NCBI RefSeq assembly: GCF_013170705.1
Contig: NZ_CP033334.1
Coordinates: 6,549,501 to 6,613,500 of the forward strand
DNA length: 64,000 bases
Source of the DNA: Mesorhizobium loti
Lineage (GTDB): Bacteria > Pseudomonadota > Alphaproteobacteria > Rhizobiales > Rhizobiaceae
Reading direction: 5' to 3'
The notes beneath the pieces are model-generated. The model made no database searches and had not been told where the DNA came from. It worked only from the letters and a program-made list of their open reading frames with translations. Position 1 is the first letter of the stretch, and every line of letters begins with the position of its first letter. Positions 63,299-64,000 of this stretch are shown here, piece by piece. The position numbers were made by a program, and so were the translations under genes.

Positions 63299-64000
63299 TC
63301 AGCCGTCCGGCTTCTCGAGCGAGTAGCCGGCCGACCTGACGGTACGGATGACGATGCCGGTCGAGGCCGTCTCCAGCGCCTTTCTGAGCCGACTGATATG
63401 GACATCGACTGTGCGTACACCGACGTGGATATTGGCCGGCCAGGCCGCGCCGATCAACTCGTCCCGGCTGAAGACCTTGCCGGGAGCCTCGAGCAAATGC
63501 CGCAGGACGTTGAACTCGATCGGTCCGAGATGGATGTCATGGCCATTGCCGCAAACCCGGTGGGCATCGAGCTTCATCTCAAGAGTGCCACAGGAAAGCC
63601 AGCTGCCGTTTTCAATCCCGTTTGAACCCGGCTTCGGCAGCGCCAGCCTCGTCCGCAAACAATCGAGCAGCTTGGCCGGCGCCATTGGCCGTACAAAGCT
63701 CTCGTCAATGCCGGCCTTCAACAGATCGAGTTGCTGGTTCTCGGCGCCGGGCGCGATCAGGGCAATGATGGGCAGGCCGCCGGTCTGGGGCTCGCGCTTG
63801 AGCCGGGCGCAGATTGCGGACCCGGTAAGGCTCGTTGGACCGCAGTCCAGCACCACGGCCTGGAATTCCCGTTCGTCGGCCATTGCAAGTGCTTCCTTCG
63901 CGCCGCCTGCCGGCTCACTGGCGAACCCGTCCACTTCCAGTATGTGGCTGAGGAACAGATAGAACTCCGCATCTTGCGAACAGATCAGGACGAGTGGCTT
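63299..64000 (-). CDS. OmpR/PhoB-family response regulator, partial at the window end
   Basis: 233 residues are visible; the N-terminus is outside the window. Receiver domain: KPLVLICSQDAEFYLFLSHILEVDGF (acidic residues), FQAVVLDCGP (phosphoacceptor Asp), LPIIALIAPG and the Lys position replaced by an R/P-rich loop (FVRPMAP), so phosphorelay may be atypical. Effector: winged helix LGPIEFNVLRHLLEAPGKVFSRDELIGAAWPANIHVGVRTVDVHISRLRKALETASTGIVIRTVRSAGYSL. No histidine kinase is visible. It lies upstream of usp on the same strand, 85 bases apart. Confidence 0.88.
   Translation of the reverse strand, partial: KPLVLICSQDAEFYLFLSHILEVDGFASEPAGGAKEALAMADEREFQAVVLDCGPTSLTGSAICARLKREPQTGGLPIIALIAPGAENQQLDLLKAGIDESFVRPMAPAKLLDCLRTRLALPKPGSNGIENGSWLSCGTLEMKLDAHRVCGNGHDIHLGPIEFNVLRHLLEAPGKVFSRDELIGAAWPANIHVGVRTVDVHISRLRKALETASTGIVIRTVRSAGYSLEKPDG

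Overview
The window looks like part of an integrative symbiosis island (or symbiosis plasmid) of a rhizobium, most likely Mesorhizobium or a close relative. The evidence is a NifA/sigma-54 promoter driving an iscN/hesB-nifU-like pair, nif-specific ferredoxin III (fdxB) with its NifX-associated neighbours, acdS behind a sigma-54-type promoter, an ExoX-like exopolysaccharide repressor, a decayed gmd/noeL-like gene, and a very high density of insertion sequences and broken genes. Genus is inferred from gene content; no rRNA, tRNA, replication origin or CRISPR array is visible.

Layout. 1-8035: oligopeptide-type ABC transporter (permease, permease, Tat-exported binding protein), IS debris, then an M20 amidohydrolase and an M24 peptidase, together a plausible uptake and hydrolysis set for peptides or N-acylated amino acids. 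8036-23750: an IS graveyard (IS256, IS6, IS66, IS110, IS481, ISNCY-like, rve-type) with several nested insertions. It contains an ATP-grasp ligase, an Lrp/AsnC regulator, a class IV aminotransferase and an internally deleted kbl. 23773-28593: a tightly coupled three-gene operon (GHMP kinase, PLP beta-replacement enzyme, ATP-grasp/argininosuccinate-lyase fusion), which looks like a biosynthetic pathway for an unusual amino acid. 30317-33218: NifA sites, iscN-like, nifU-like, queE, queD, queC. 34249-38661: LacI regulator, relics of antitoxins and IS21, acdS. 39012-40879: a NifA/sigma-54-type promoter in front of an exported protein and a secreted subtilisin-like protease. 41100-45640: relics, an RTX-repeat protein and its broken type I exporter. 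46224-47591: exoX-like, fdxB, a DUF683 protein and a broken DUF269 gene.

48722-54064 is the most striking region: SidA/IucD-like N-hydroxylase, DAO-type FAD oxidoreductase (frameshifted), PhyH dioxygenase, and a cupin fused to a methionyl-tRNA-synthetase-like domain. This gene combination is known from actinomycete hydrazine (N-N bond) pathways, so the window appears to hold a rhizobial N-N bond-forming cluster. A radical SAM/SPASM protein lies nearby.

57478-64000: acetoacetate decarboxylase, a Cys-containing orphan, and a tandem universal stress protein gene cut in two by a 3.38-kb IS1-family transposon. That transposon has exact 8-bp target duplications and carries a ClpP-fold (SDH-type) protease operon and a putative GNAT toxin-antitoxin pair. 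A PhoB/OmpR-type response regulator runs off the end of the window. All family names were assigned by reading the translations; no database search was run.
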